Shown here in pieces: positions 8,323 through 16,785 of a stretch of 64,000 nt of DNA (positions are counted from its first letter, which is position 1; each line of letters opens with the position of its first letter). The position numbers and the translations under genes were made by a program. The stretch comes from an uncultured Lachnospiraceae bacterium (GTDB lineage Bacteria > Bacillota > Clostridia > Lachnospirales > Lachnospiraceae), in the NCBI GenBank assembly GCA_949743325.1, contig CATJTQ010000158.1:1-64000 (forward strand). Direction: 5' to 3'. The notes beneath the pieces were generated by a model that worked only from the letters and a program-made list of their open reading frames with translations, was not told where the DNA came from and searched no databases.

Positions 8323-8351
8323 TTGACAAGAACAGATGTTTGGTATATACT
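8323..8351 (+). promoter_or_regulatory. Sigma-A-type promoter of the sigma-70-like gene
   Basis: TTGACA (8323-8328), a 17-base spacer, and TATACT (8346-8351) form a near-consensus vegetative promoter. The predicted transcript begins near 8358 and has a leader of about 105 bases before ATG 8464. The position beside the LexA box suggests strong expression once repression is lifted. Confidence 0.75.
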
Positions 8352-8463
8352 ATGCAATATGAGGAAAGCAAAGTAGTATTTTTTTAGCAGCCAAAAGGAA
8401 TAATGGTCTAATTGACTATTAGGTAAATTTACTGATAACCAATTAAGAAGGGAGAGAGAAAAC

Positions 8464-9075
8464 ATGTGTAAAATGAGAAATAAAAAAATTATAATGGATA
8501 ATGCTGTACAATTAAGCTGCAAGCAAGAGGTATTAAATAGTTATTATAAAAATAATGCCGCTAAGCTCCATAAGCTTGTTGACAGAATATTATCAAGGTT
8601 TGGAGGTATTGAGAATAAAGATGTGGATGATTTTTATTCGCTTGCCAATGAAGTTTTTACTGATGTTATTAAGCGTTATGACGCTTCACAGTCATTTGAT
8701 GTTTTCCTTTATTCTTGTCTGTCTAATAGAATAATGACAGAGATAACAAGGAGGAATAGAGAGAAACGTATGACGGATAGAATGTCAGTTTCCATTGATT
8801 CACCGCTTAGTGATAAAGATGATACTACTTTACAGGACATTATTGCGGACAGCTTTGATATGGAGAGAGAAATTTTTGGGGATGAGAGCAGTATGAGTGC
8901 TAAGATAAGTAAATATCTAAACAATTTAACAAACAGGCAGAGAAAGATTGTGTGGCTTTTAGCTGATTCTTATGGGGCAGGCGAAGTATGTGAAATATTA
9001 GATATCAGTAAGAGAGAGTACACAGATGCAATGAAAGGTATTTATGCATATAGAAATATATCAATATTGTTTTAG
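8464..9075 (+). CDS. Sigma-70 family protein paired with the RdRP-like polymerase
   Basis: A 203-residue two-domain sigma-like protein. A region 2-like part (about residues 15-105) includes DDFYSLANEVFTDVIKRYD and FDVFLYSCLSNRIMTEITRR. A linker carries SIDSPLSDKDDTTLQDIIAD, a phrase often seen between regions 2 and 4 of phage-type and clostridial sigma factors. A region 4-like part (about 150-200) includes LTNRQRKIVWLLAD and a degenerate helix-turn-helix, GAGEVCEILDISKREYTDAM. GGGAG lies before the ATG. It could direct the host polymerase to element promoters or serve the adjacent single-chain enzyme. The first option is established for sigma factors; the second is an inference from neighbourhood. 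Confidence 0.8.
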   Translation: MCKMRNKKIIMDNAVQLSCKQEVLNSYYKNNAAKLHKLVDRILSRFGGIENKDVDDFYSLANEVFTDVIKRYDASQSFDVFLYSCLSNRIMTEITRRNREKRMTDRMSVSIDSPLSDKDDTTLQDIIADSFDMEREIFGDESSMSAKISKYLNNLTNRQRKIVWLLADSYGAGEVCEILDISKREYTDAMKGIYAYRNISILF

Positions 9076-9257
9076 GATATATAAAATTAATATTATTAAA
9101 TTTAGAAATATACGAAAAAATTTATTAAATAATATTTTTGTCAAGAGGCAGCTAATTTGATATGTTGTCAGCTTGAAGAAGGTTCGTTGATTAATAATAG
9201 CAGTTTTAAACTTTAGTCAATTATTATAATATTAATTTAACTGGAAGGTGAATTTAG

Positions 9258-10685
9258 ATGGATTTAGTTAGAGATAAGAGAGTAAAAGATGCTTATATGA
9301 ACTCAACATTACAAAATATGTTTAATAGAGGTGAACTTAGGAAGGATCATCCGCTGCAGAGAAAACCGGACAGATGGAGCAAAAGTGATAAAGATGGATT
9401 AGTATCGTCAGTAATTAAAGATGAAGATATTGATTCTATTAAAGTGTGTGAGGAGCTTACTCCAAATGGCGTTATTTTATGGGTTATTGACGGGCTTCAG
9501 AGGCTTACTGTTTTGAGCAGTTTCAGGAACGGCGGATTTAAAATTGGACAGAATGTTGAATTTCCAATTATTACATATCAGTCTACGCAGATAGATAATA
9601 ATGGAAATATTGTAAAAGATAAACATGGGAATTATATATATAAAGCTGTTGAATATGATCTTCGCGGAAAGAACTATAGTGATCTGCCGGTTGAGTTAAA
9701 GGAAAAATATGATAATTATAAAATAGATGTTGTAAAGCATCTGGATTGTACAGATGAAGAGATAGGATATCATATTAGGCGTTATAATAAGCAGAAGTCC
9801 ATGAACGGTTCAGAAAATGCGGTCACATATATGGATAATATTGCCAAAGAAGTGAAAAATATTTCTTTAAATAACCGACTATTAAATAAATATGATATAT
9901 ATACTCAGACAGAGATAAATAACGGAACTGTAGACAGAATAGTTACTGAGACTGTTATGTGTATGTTTCATCTTGATAATTGGCAGAAGCAGAGTAAGAA
10001 AATGGGATTATTTTTAAATGATAATTCTTCACGAGAAGAGTTTGATAAATTGAATGATAATTTAAACAGGTTGGAAACAATATTTTTTGATGAATTAAGA
10101 GACTTGTTTACAAGTAAAGATTCATTTATTTGGTTTACATTATTTGACAGGTTTACTAATATGCATTTAGATGACAATGAGTTCGTAATTTTTCTAACAG
10201 CTTTTCGAAACAGATTAAAAGATAGAAAAATAAATGGAGAGACATTTTATGAAATTGACCGTAATAAATCTACTAAGGATAAATCAGTAATAATAAAGAA
10301 GCTGAATTTACTTGAAAAACTGATGAATGAATTTTTTAAAAAAGAAAGATCAATTGATATAAATCTAGTTGATGAAAAGACTTTTATAAGTGATAATGTA
10401 GGGATTGATGAAAAAATTTTACAGAATAATATAGAGCTTTATAATGAGACATTGGACGATTTGCAGAAGGCGGCAATAAAACAAGGTTCTAAATTATTGG
10501 ACAAGCAAAACAGATTGTCGCTTCTGGCGATGATGGCTTACTCATATAAAGAGGATAAAGATTTAGATGCTTGGATGGTAGAGTATGCCAAGAAAAATGA
10601 TACATATTTGTCCGATCAGAAAGAAAATTTTTTATATATGAAACAAGATTTTGAAAAATTTATTACTCGTTTATCTCAGAAATAA
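9258..10685 (+). CDS. DUF262 (GmrSD N-terminal, ParB/Srx-like) protein
   Basis: A 475-residue protein. The motif D78-G-L-Q-R82 (VIDGLQRLT) is the DGQQR signature of DUF262, a ParB/sulfiredoxin-like nucleotide-binding fold found in the GmrS part of type IV restriction enzymes. It is preceded by RKPDRWSKSDKDGLVSSV, which corresponds to the QRxxVW segment. The remainder is helical, lacks an obvious GmrD HNH nuclease motif, and ends in YMKQDFEKFITRLSQK. The ribosome site GGAAGGTG precedes the ATG. It lies 182 bases after the sigma-like gene on the same strand and may share its SOS-controlled transcript. A DNA partition, NTP-sensing or defence role is possible; none is shown. Confidence 0.7.
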   Translation: MDLVRDKRVKDAYMNSTLQNMFNRGELRKDHPLQRKPDRWSKSDKDGLVSSVIKDEDIDSIKVCEELTPNGVILWVIDGLQRLTVLSSFRNGGFKIGQNVEFPIITYQSTQIDNNGNIVKDKHGNYIYKAVEYDLRGKNYSDLPVELKEKYDNYKIDVVKHLDCTDEEIGYHIRRYNKQKSMNGSENAVTYMDNIAKEVKNISLNNRLLNKYDIYTQTEINNGTVDRIVTETVMCMFHLDNWQKQSKKMGLFLNDNSSREEFDKLNDNLNRLETIFFDELRDLFTSKDSFIWFTLFDRFTNMHLDDNEFVIFLTAFRNRLKDRKINGETFYEIDRNKSTKDKSVIIKKLNLLEKLMNEFFKKERSIDINLVDEKTFISDNVGIDEKILQNNIELYNETLDDLQKAAIKQGSKLLDKQNRLSLLAMMAYSYKEDKDLDAWMVEYAKKNDTYLSDQKENFLYMKQDFEKFITRLSQK

Positions 10686-10892
10686 ATGCTTGACTTTTAA
10701 TTCTTACTATTGTAATATTTAACTTATTATTGTGAGTAATGTCAAATACTCTGCAGCAGAATTATGAGATATAAAACTATATACATATCAAAGCTGTGGG
10801 GTATTGGCCTATTGATGCAGATGTCAATTGTTTGCTCTAATTTGTGTACGTTGGTTAATACTTACGGAAATAAAAAATTTTTATCATTAAGT

Positions 10893-10907
10893 ATTACGTG
10901 TGTAATA
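10893..10907. promoter_or_regulatory. BlaI-type operator in front of the PBP gene
   Basis: ATTACGTGTGTAATA is a dyad that matches the operator in front of blaI (ATTACAAGTGTAGTA at 16072-16086) at 12 of 15 bases and fits the TACA-N2-TGTA pattern with one change. It lies 41 bases before the chosen GTG start. A possible promoter, TTGCTC with an 18-base spacer to TAATAC, lies just upstream. BlaI binding here would place the PBP under beta-lactam induction. Confidence 0.6.
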
Positions 10908-10947
10908 TTTGTGGGTGATAAAAGATAATGGTAAGGAGGCAGCAGGA

Positions 10948-13854
10948 GTGATATTTAGAGAGAAAAAAAGCAGTTACAGTAAACTAAGAATTCTGATTAT
11001 GCAAGTATTGTTTATAATTTTATTTGTTTTTGTTCTCCACAGATTATGGCAATTACAGATTGTAAATGGTAAGAAATACGCAGAAGATTTTGAGCTTAAA
11101 ATAAGCCGGACTGTGACTGATAAAAGTACTAGAGGAACAATATATGATTGTAATGGCGAGGTATTGGCATATAATGATTTAGTATATACAGTGACAATGA
11201 GAGATGATGCAGTTTATTCAACAGAGCGGGAACATCAGTTGACACTAAACAGTGTGATATATAATGTTATTAACAAACTATATGAGAATAATGAGAAGAT
11301 AAATAATGAATTGAAAATAAGAATAGGTGACAATGGAGAGTATGAGTATACAGTTTCAGGTACAGCGCTTTTAAGATTTAAAGCAGATATTTTTGGAAAG
11401 ACAAATCCTGATGATATGACAGCTGAACAGAGGGACATAAACGCCTCTGATTTAATAAAATTATTATCAGGAAATGATAAATTTGGACTTTATGGAGAGG
11501 GTAAAACGTTATATTCAGAAAAAGAACTGAAAAAATATAATTTGGCTGCCCAATATACTAAAGAAGAAATATTATATATAGTTGGAATAAGATATATGCT
11601 CTCTCTAAATTCATATAAAAAATATGTGCCCGTTGTTTTATCAAGAGACGTATCAGATGAGACAGTGGCTTATATATTAGAAAATAATGAAATATTAAGC
11701 GGAGTTGACGTTGGGCAGGATTGGGATAGAGTTTATAATGGAGGGAAAGCGTTCTCACATATCCTTGGATATATTGGTAAAATATCATCAGATGAGCTTG
11801 AGGATTTGAATAAATCAGATAAAAAATATAGTTCAGAATCAGTTGTAGGCAAGGCGGGGATTGAGCAGTATTTAGATAAAGTTTTGCAGGGAACTGACGG
11901 CGAGAGACAAATTACAGTAAATAATGTCGGCAGAATTGTCGGAGAAGATAAAATAATTAAGGAGGCTGTCAGCGGAAAAGACGTATATCTTTCTATTGAT
12001 AAAAACTTACAGACTGCAGTGTATGATATACTTGAGCAAAATTTAGCAGGGATAATATCAAGCAATTTAATAAATGAAAAGAAATTTGATAAGGAGAAAG
12101 CAGCAGATACATCTGATATTAAAATTCCTGTATATGATGTATATGCGGCGCTAATTGATAATAATTTGATTCAGTTGGAAAATCTGTATAATGTAAATGC
12201 TACTGAGTTAGAAAAACAGCTTGCTTATAAGCTTGATGAAAAGCGCACACAGGCTATAGAGGCTGTGAAAGCAAAATTATTATTTGGGGACGATTACTAT
12301 AGCAATTTATCAGAGGAATTTAAAGAATATTCTGATTATATAGTAGATGAGCTGGGATTTGTAGATAAAAACTCTATCGATAAAGAACATTATATCTATA
12401 AAAAATGGAAAAGCAAAGAGAAAATAAGTTTAAGAGAATATTTATTAAATGCTATAGATAATGGATGGATAACAATAGAAACAATGTCTAATCATATGTC
12501 TGATAAATTAAATACTGAAAAGAGTGAAGATTCTGACAAAGAATATTTTACTGCAGATGAGATGTATTCTTTAATGTCAAATAATATAGAGAAAAAACTC
12601 TCATCAGACTGTGAATTTGATAAGATATTATTTAAGCGTATGTTGTATGAAGATATAATTACAGAAAGAGAATTTTGCAGACTTTTATATGATCAGAAAA
12701 TTTTATCTGATACAGATGATGATTTAAGTAAATTAATAGCGGGAGAGATAGATGCGTTCCTATTTATAAAAAAGAAAATTGAACAATTAGAAATAACTCC
12801 AGCACAGTTAGCATTGGATCCTTGTTCTGCTTCAGCGGTTATTCTTCAGGCAGGCACTGGTAAAGTACTGGCGCTTGTGTCTTATCCTGGTTATGACAAT
12901 AACCGTTTGGCAAATCAAATGGATTCTTTATATTATAATGAGCTGATAAATGATAAGTCCCTTCCATTATATAATCGTGCCACACAGCAGCTGACAGCGC
13001 CAGGCTCAACATTTAAGCCAATTACTATTATTGCAGGTCTTGAGGAACAAGTAATCTCTGCAGACTCTTCGATTTTTTGTGATGGTGTGTTCGACAAGGT
13101 GGAGCCAAACTTAAAATGTTGGAATCATTCTGGGCATGGAAATGTTATTAATTCATCAACAGCATTACAGTTTTCATGTAATGATTACCTCTGTGAAATA
13201 GCATACAAGCTTGGTTCGGAAAATAACTTGGAATATAGAGACAGTGCTGCTCTTAATAAACTGCAGAATTATTCAAAGCTTTTTTGTCTTGATAAGAAGA
13301 CAGGAATTGAGATTGCAGAATCTAAACCTCATATAACAGATTCATATGGAATTCCATCTGCTATTGGGCAGGGTACACATAATTATGCTACAGTGCAGTT
13401 GGCGAGATATGCCAATGCTATAGCTTCTAATGGCGATGTGTATACTTTATCACTTGTAAACGGAATATCTGATAAAAACGGGGAAGTTATCAAGAAAGAA
13501 AGTAAATTAGAGAAAAAAGTGCAGCTTCCAAATTATGTGTGGAATACAGTAAGAACAGGAATGCTGCAGTTTGCACAAAATAATACAGTATTAAAAGATA
13601 TGGAAATAAGTATTGCAGGAAAGACTGGAACAGCACAAGAATCCAAAATAAGACCGGATCATGCGCTGTTTATAGGATATGTGCCCGCAGATTCACCGAA
13701 AATTGCAGTAGCAGTAAGAATTGCCAACGGTTATGGCTCATCAAACGCTACTGCAGCAGCAAAAAATATTTTTGATTATTACTTTGGTTTAAAAAGTCCT
13801 GAAGAGATTATAACAGGCAGGGCTTCTCAAGTATTTAATACTAGGTCAGATTAA
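10948..13854 (+). CDS. Class B penicillin-binding protein with large internal insertion
   Basis: A 968-residue peptidoglycan transpeptidase that crosslinks stem peptides outside the membrane. One N-terminal membrane segment (ILIMQVLFIILFVFVLHRLW) precedes the PBP dimerisation region with RGTIYDCNGEVLAYND. The catalytic set is complete: S687-T-F-K690, S743-C-N, and K892-T-G. About 240 charged, helix-rich residues (roughly 375-615) split the usual join between the LSIDKNLQ segment and the transpeptidase domain; such insertions occur in Lachnospiraceae elongation-type PBPs. GTG at 10948 follows AAGGAGG by eight bases; the longer TTG frame lacks a ribosome site. It meets blaR1 tail to tail with five bases between. 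Regulation by BlaI is suggested by the upstream operator. Confidence 0.88.
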   Translation: MIFREKKSSYSKLRILIMQVLFIILFVFVLHRLWQLQIVNGKKYAEDFELKISRTVTDKSTRGTIYDCNGEVLAYNDLVYTVTMRDDAVYSTEREHQLTLNSVIYNVINKLYENNEKINNELKIRIGDNGEYEYTVSGTALLRFKADIFGKTNPDDMTAEQRDINASDLIKLLSGNDKFGLYGEGKTLYSEKELKKYNLAAQYTKEEILYIVGIRYMLSLNSYKKYVPVVLSRDVSDETVAYILENNEILSGVDVGQDWDRVYNGGKAFSHILGYIGKISSDELEDLNKSDKKYSSESVVGKAGIEQYLDKVLQGTDGERQITVNNVGRIVGEDKIIKEAVSGKDVYLSIDKNLQTAVYDILEQNLAGIISSNLINEKKFDKEKAADTSDIKIPVYDVYAALIDNNLIQLENLYNVNATELEKQLAYKLDEKRTQAIEAVKAKLLFGDDYYSNLSEEFKEYSDYIVDELGFVDKNSIDKEHYIYKKWKSKEKISLREYLLNAIDNGWITIETMSNHMSDKLNTEKSEDSDKEYFTADEMYSLMSNNIEKKLSSDCEFDKILFKRMLYEDIITEREFCRLLYDQKILSDTDDDLSKLIAGEIDAFLFIKKKIEQLEITPAQLALDPCSASAVILQAGTGKVLALVSYPGYDNNRLANQMDSLYYNELINDKSLPLYNRATQQLTAPGSTFKPITIIAGLEEQVISADSSIFCDGVFDKVEPNLKCWNHSGHGNVINSSTALQFSCNDYLCEIAYKLGSENNLEYRDSAALNKLQNYSKLFCLDKKTGIEIAESKPHITDSYGIPSAIGQGTHNYATVQLARYANAIASNGDVYTLSLVNGISDKNGEVIKKESKLEKKVQLPNYVWNTVRTGMLQFAQNNTVLKDMEISIAGKTGTAQESKIRPDHALFIGYVPADSPKIAVAVRIANGYGSSNATAAAKNIFDYYFGLKSPEEIITGRASQVFNTRSD

Positions 13855-13859
13855 TACAT

Positions 13860-15665
13860 TTATAAATTATCATTCCAAATATTTAGTTTTGAAAGAACAG
13901 AAAATGTAAGTTGTGCTGCGGCAGGTCCTGATGCATTGTTTTCATTGTGAATATTTAAAGAGAAAAAGTAAGTGTGATTACCTTTTTCTATATAACCTAT
14001 AAACCAGCCTGAAGTATTTTTTTTATCAATTTCCTGAGTACCTGTCTTACCATAAATAGTACCTTCTTCAGATGAATATAGTCGGATAGCTTGTTTGACG
14101 GCGGCAGTGTTTTCAGAAGAGAAGCCAAGCTTGTTATAATAAAAGTTTTTTAACAGCGTAACCTGTTCTATCGGAGAGATTCTTAAAGTAGAATCTGCCC
14201 AGTAAGACGATATATCTCTGCCGGGACGTCTGTTGCCATAGTTTATTTTATCAATATATTTTTTTATCGCTTCCATACCGTTTTGACGGTCAATATTTTG
14301 GAAATACCAAGTAACTGAATTCTGCATTGCAGACTCTAAAGACTGGTTATTGTTCCATAATTCATACATATATTGATGACCGTTCCAATTAACAGATGAA
14401 TTTTCAGGTGAAATTATTTCAGATTCAAGAGCGAACAGCGCGCTGTAAATTTTGTAAGTAGATGCCGGTGATATACGTGTAACTGCCTCTTTTTTATTAT
14501 AAATAAGCCAAGAATCTTCCGTTGTGTCGTATAAAACAAAGCTTCCGGTATTTTCTCCGAATAAATCTTTAAGGTTTATATCAGTAATATTTTTGCTTGT
14601 TTCATCAAAAAAATAAATATTATCATCAGCTGCTCGTATAGACATCATCGGAACAAAGCAAGTGAGAGTTGCAGTCACAATTAAAAAAGTGATGACACTG
14701 TAAAATTTTTGCTTAAATGAAATTGGTTTATAATTTGCAATGCTTATAATTCTTTTTTTAATCTGTACAAAGTTGCCGCTTATACCCGTTGCAAAAGGGA
14801 ATGATGACAGTGATATTTTTTCAGCAAAATTTATTAGGGTTAATCCGTAGTCCTCATAATTATCATCATTAAGCAATTCTAAAACAGATGCGTCACACGC
14901 AATTTCTCTGTCATTTTTCATATTTTTTAAAGCGAACCATACAATTGGATTAAACCAGTATAGTACACTTATAATTGCTGAAAAGTAATTTCCAATATTA
15001 TCTTTATGTTTATAATGGTTTAGTTCATGCAAAAGCATATATCTTATATCATTGTTGCTGCAGTCTGTTATTATATGAATTGGTATAAAAATGCATGGTT
15101 TAGAAAATCCTGAAATTATAGGTGATTTAAAAAAAGCTGTACTGTAGACAGGAATATTTTTTGTTATATTCATTTCATTTAGACATTGTCTGTACAGTTG
15201 CTGAATTTCTTTATTCTGCAATGGCAGAGCGGATTTTTTTAATCTTTTAAAATTAATTATAGATTTTGTATACAACAAAATCATTACTAAAATTCCTGCT
15301 GCCCAAAGCACAAATAATATTATGAAGATTGTTGAAGGTGTTTTACTGTTGACAGAAATACTAAAATCATTCATCCAGTTTGCAGAGACAGACTGGTTTA
15401 TTGAATTAGTAATATTTAAAGTATTATCTATATTTGTTGTAGGCGAATTTTTGAAATAATCAAAAAATGAAAATAGGTGAAAAAATTTATTGAGTTGTAT
15501 GGGAATAAAAGGAAACACAAGCAATCCCATAACAATATACCACAGATTGTAATGCACTCGCGCTGTAATATAATTAGAAAGAATTTTTTTGACAGCAAAT
15601 AATATTGCGATTATTATACTTATTGTTATATTGCATATAAGAAATTTAATGAAAAAAACGTCCAT
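13860..15665 (-). CDS. blaR1: BlaR1/MecR1-type beta-lactam sensor-protease
   Basis: A 601-residue membrane sensor. Several N-terminal transmembrane helices surround an M56 metalloprotease domain with the zinc motif HELNH, followed by YWFNPIVW and REIACDASVL. After a further membrane helix (about residues 310-330) comes an extracellular class D beta-lactamase-like sensor: S-T-Y-K for acylation, S-V-T, and K-T-G-T. In known systems acylation of the sensor activates the protease and removes BlaI. The start ATG 15665 lies directly after the blaI stop, implying coupling; an upstream frame to 15731 overlaps blaI and is unlikely. Its target PBP gene is immediately downstream on the other strand. Confidence 0.92.
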   Translation of the reverse strand: MDVFFIKFLICNITISIIIAILFAVKKILSNYITARVHYNLWYIVMGLLVFPFIPIQLNKFFHLFSFFDYFKNSPTTNIDNTLNITNSINQSVSANWMNDFSISVNSKTPSTIFIILFVLWAAGILVMILLYTKSIINFKRLKKSALPLQNKEIQQLYRQCLNEMNITKNIPVYSTAFFKSPIISGFSKPCIFIPIHIITDCSNNDIRYMLLHELNHYKHKDNIGNYFSAIISVLYWFNPIVWFALKNMKNDREIACDASVLELLNDDNYEDYGLTLINFAEKISLSSFPFATGISGNFVQIKKRIISIANYKPISFKQKFYSVITFLIVTATLTCFVPMMSIRAADDNIYFFDETSKNITDINLKDLFGENTGSFVLYDTTEDSWLIYNKKEAVTRISPASTYKIYSALFALESEIISPENSSVNWNGHQYMYELWNNNQSLESAMQNSVTWYFQNIDRQNGMEAIKKYIDKINYGNRRPGRDISSYWADSTLRISPIEQVTLLKNFYYNKLGFSSENTAAVKQAIRLYSSEEGTIYGKTGTQEIDKKNTSGWFIGYIEKGNHTYFFSLNIHNENNASGPAAAQLTFSVLSKLNIWNDNL

Positions 15666-15666
15666 A

Positions 15667-16053
15667 TTATTTCCCGCCTTTTTTGTTTTTCTGTGACAAA
15701 AGGGAACGCAGAGTATCAATATCATTTTCACTTAATTTATCATTGTCAATATACGAGGATAACATGGCAGTTATATTTCCATTATAAAATTTTTTTAGGA
15801 AAGAATTACTCTCCTGTCCTATATATTCGTCTTCATTTACTAATGGAGTGTAGACAAATACTCGACTCTGCTTTTCATAAGTGAGAACACCTTTAGTAAC
15901 TAAGCGTTTTATTAATGTCTGTATAGTTTTGGGACTCCAAGTTGTAGTTTTAACTAATTTGTCTGTTATTTCATTCGTGCTTATAGGGGCATATTTCCAT
16001 ACAATTTTCATTACTTCAAATTCAGATTCAGAAATTTGCGGCAAAGATTTCAT
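15667..16053 (-). CDS. blaI: BlaI/MecI family transcriptional repressor
   Basis: A 128-residue winged-helix repressor. The N-terminal domain reads ISESEFEVMKIVWKYAPIST, with the recognition region TTWSPKTIQTLIKRLVTKGV and the wing KQSRVFVYTPLV. The C-terminal helices give dimerisation and contain the region cut by the activated protease in relatives. AGGAGG precedes the ATG. It is first in a two-gene operon with blaR1 and is predicted to repress both its own promoter and the convergent PBP gene. Confidence 0.95.
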   Translation of the reverse strand: MKSLPQISESEFEVMKIVWKYAPISTNEITDKLVKTTTWSPKTIQTLIKRLVTKGVLTYEKQSRVFVYTPLVNEDEYIGQESNSFLKKFYNGNITAMLSSYIDNDKLSENDIDTLRSLLSQKNKKGGK

Positions 16054-16071
16054 AAAATAATCCTCCTAATT

Positions 16072-16120
16072 ATTACAAGTGTAGTAAAAATATTATATTA
16101 GAAAAATATTATAGTGTCAA
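16072..16120 (-). promoter_or_regulatory. blaI-blaR1 promoter with overlapping BlaI operator
   Basis: On the minus strand, TTGACA (complement of 16115-16120), a 17-base spacer and TATAAT (complement of 16092-16097) make a consensus promoter. The dyad TACAAGTGTA (16074-16083, within 16072-16086) lies just after the -10, over the predicted start of transcription, where a bound repressor would block initiation. Confidence 0.8.
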
Positions 16121-16183
16121 TAAGGTTAGGAAAACATATTTTATTATTATCTATATTAGATAGCGCTTTTTTAAAATTTGCTA

Positions 16184-16268
16184 TTGCGTTTATATGCAAA
16201 ATGTGGTAGTATTGTTTAGATACATGGTAACGAATGCAAAGGAGTGGACGAAAAGGTCCACTCCTTTG
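16184..16268 (+). promoter_or_regulatory. Promoter and leader hairpin of the rimP-nusA-infB operon
   Basis: TTGCGT (16184-16189), a 17-base spacer and TAGTAT (16207-16212) form a plausible promoter. The leader contains a perfect 13-base-pair hairpin, CAAAGGAGTGGAC (16237-16249) with GTCCACTCCTTTG (16256-16268) and a six-base loop. Only a weak T-rich stretch follows, so it is either a leaky terminator or an mRNA structure. NusA itself acts on such hairpins and autoregulates in some bacteria, which makes attenuation possible but unproven. Confidence 0.55.
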
Positions 16269-16315
16269 TGTTTGAATATCGTTAAATAATGATATTTAGA
16301 GAGAAGGTGGAGCAG

Positions 16316-16783
16316 GTGTCAAGAAAAGAAGATTATGAACAGAAAACAGAAGAACTTTTGCAGCCTATAGTTGACAAATACGAATTTGAACTTGTAGATG
16401 TAGAATATGTTAAGGAAGGTTCCAATTGGTATTTGAGAGCTTATATTGATAAAGAAGGCGGAATTTTTGTAAATGACTGTGAGAAAGTCCATAGAGAGCT
16501 GAGCGATTTGTTGGATGAGAAAGATTTTGTAGAAGGTTCATATATACTGGAAGTAAGTTCTCCAGGGCTTTTAAGACCGCTTAAGAAAGAAAAAGATTTT
16601 AAGAGGAGCATATCAAAGGAAGTTGAAATAAGAACTTATAAGAAAATAGATAAGAAAAAAGAATTTCGTGGTGTGCTTACTGCATATGATAAAAATACTG
16701 TAACTGTTATGCAGGATAATGAAGAAGAACTTGTGTTAGATCGTGCTGATATAGCAGTAATTCATTTAGCTTTTGATTTTTAG
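16316..16783 (+). CDS. rimP: Ribosome maturation factor RimP
   Basis: A 155-residue protein needed for 30S subunit maturation. The motifs VDVEYVKEGSNWYLRAYIDK, NDCEKVHRELSDLLDE and YILEVSSPGLLRPL mark the N-terminal RimP domain. The C-terminal SH3-like domain ends in AVIHLAFDF. GTG 16316 is preferred because GAAGGTGG lies in front and relatives begin MSKKEDYE; the ATG at 16289 would add nine residues without a ribosome site. It is the first gene of the operon. Confidence 0.93.
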   Translation: MSRKEDYEQKTEELLQPIVDKYEFELVDVEYVKEGSNWYLRAYIDKEGGIFVNDCEKVHRELSDLLDEKDFVEGSYILEVSSPGLLRPLKKEKDFKRSISKEVEIRTYKKIDKKKEFRGVLTAYDKNTVTVMQDNEEELVLDRADIAVIHLAFDF

Positions 16784-16785
16784 AT

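Noticed and set aside
10909..10947. Upstream extension of the PBP frame from TTG
   Set aside because: No ribosome site, and it would begin two bases after the BlaI-type operator; GTG 10948 has AAGGAGG at ideal spacing.
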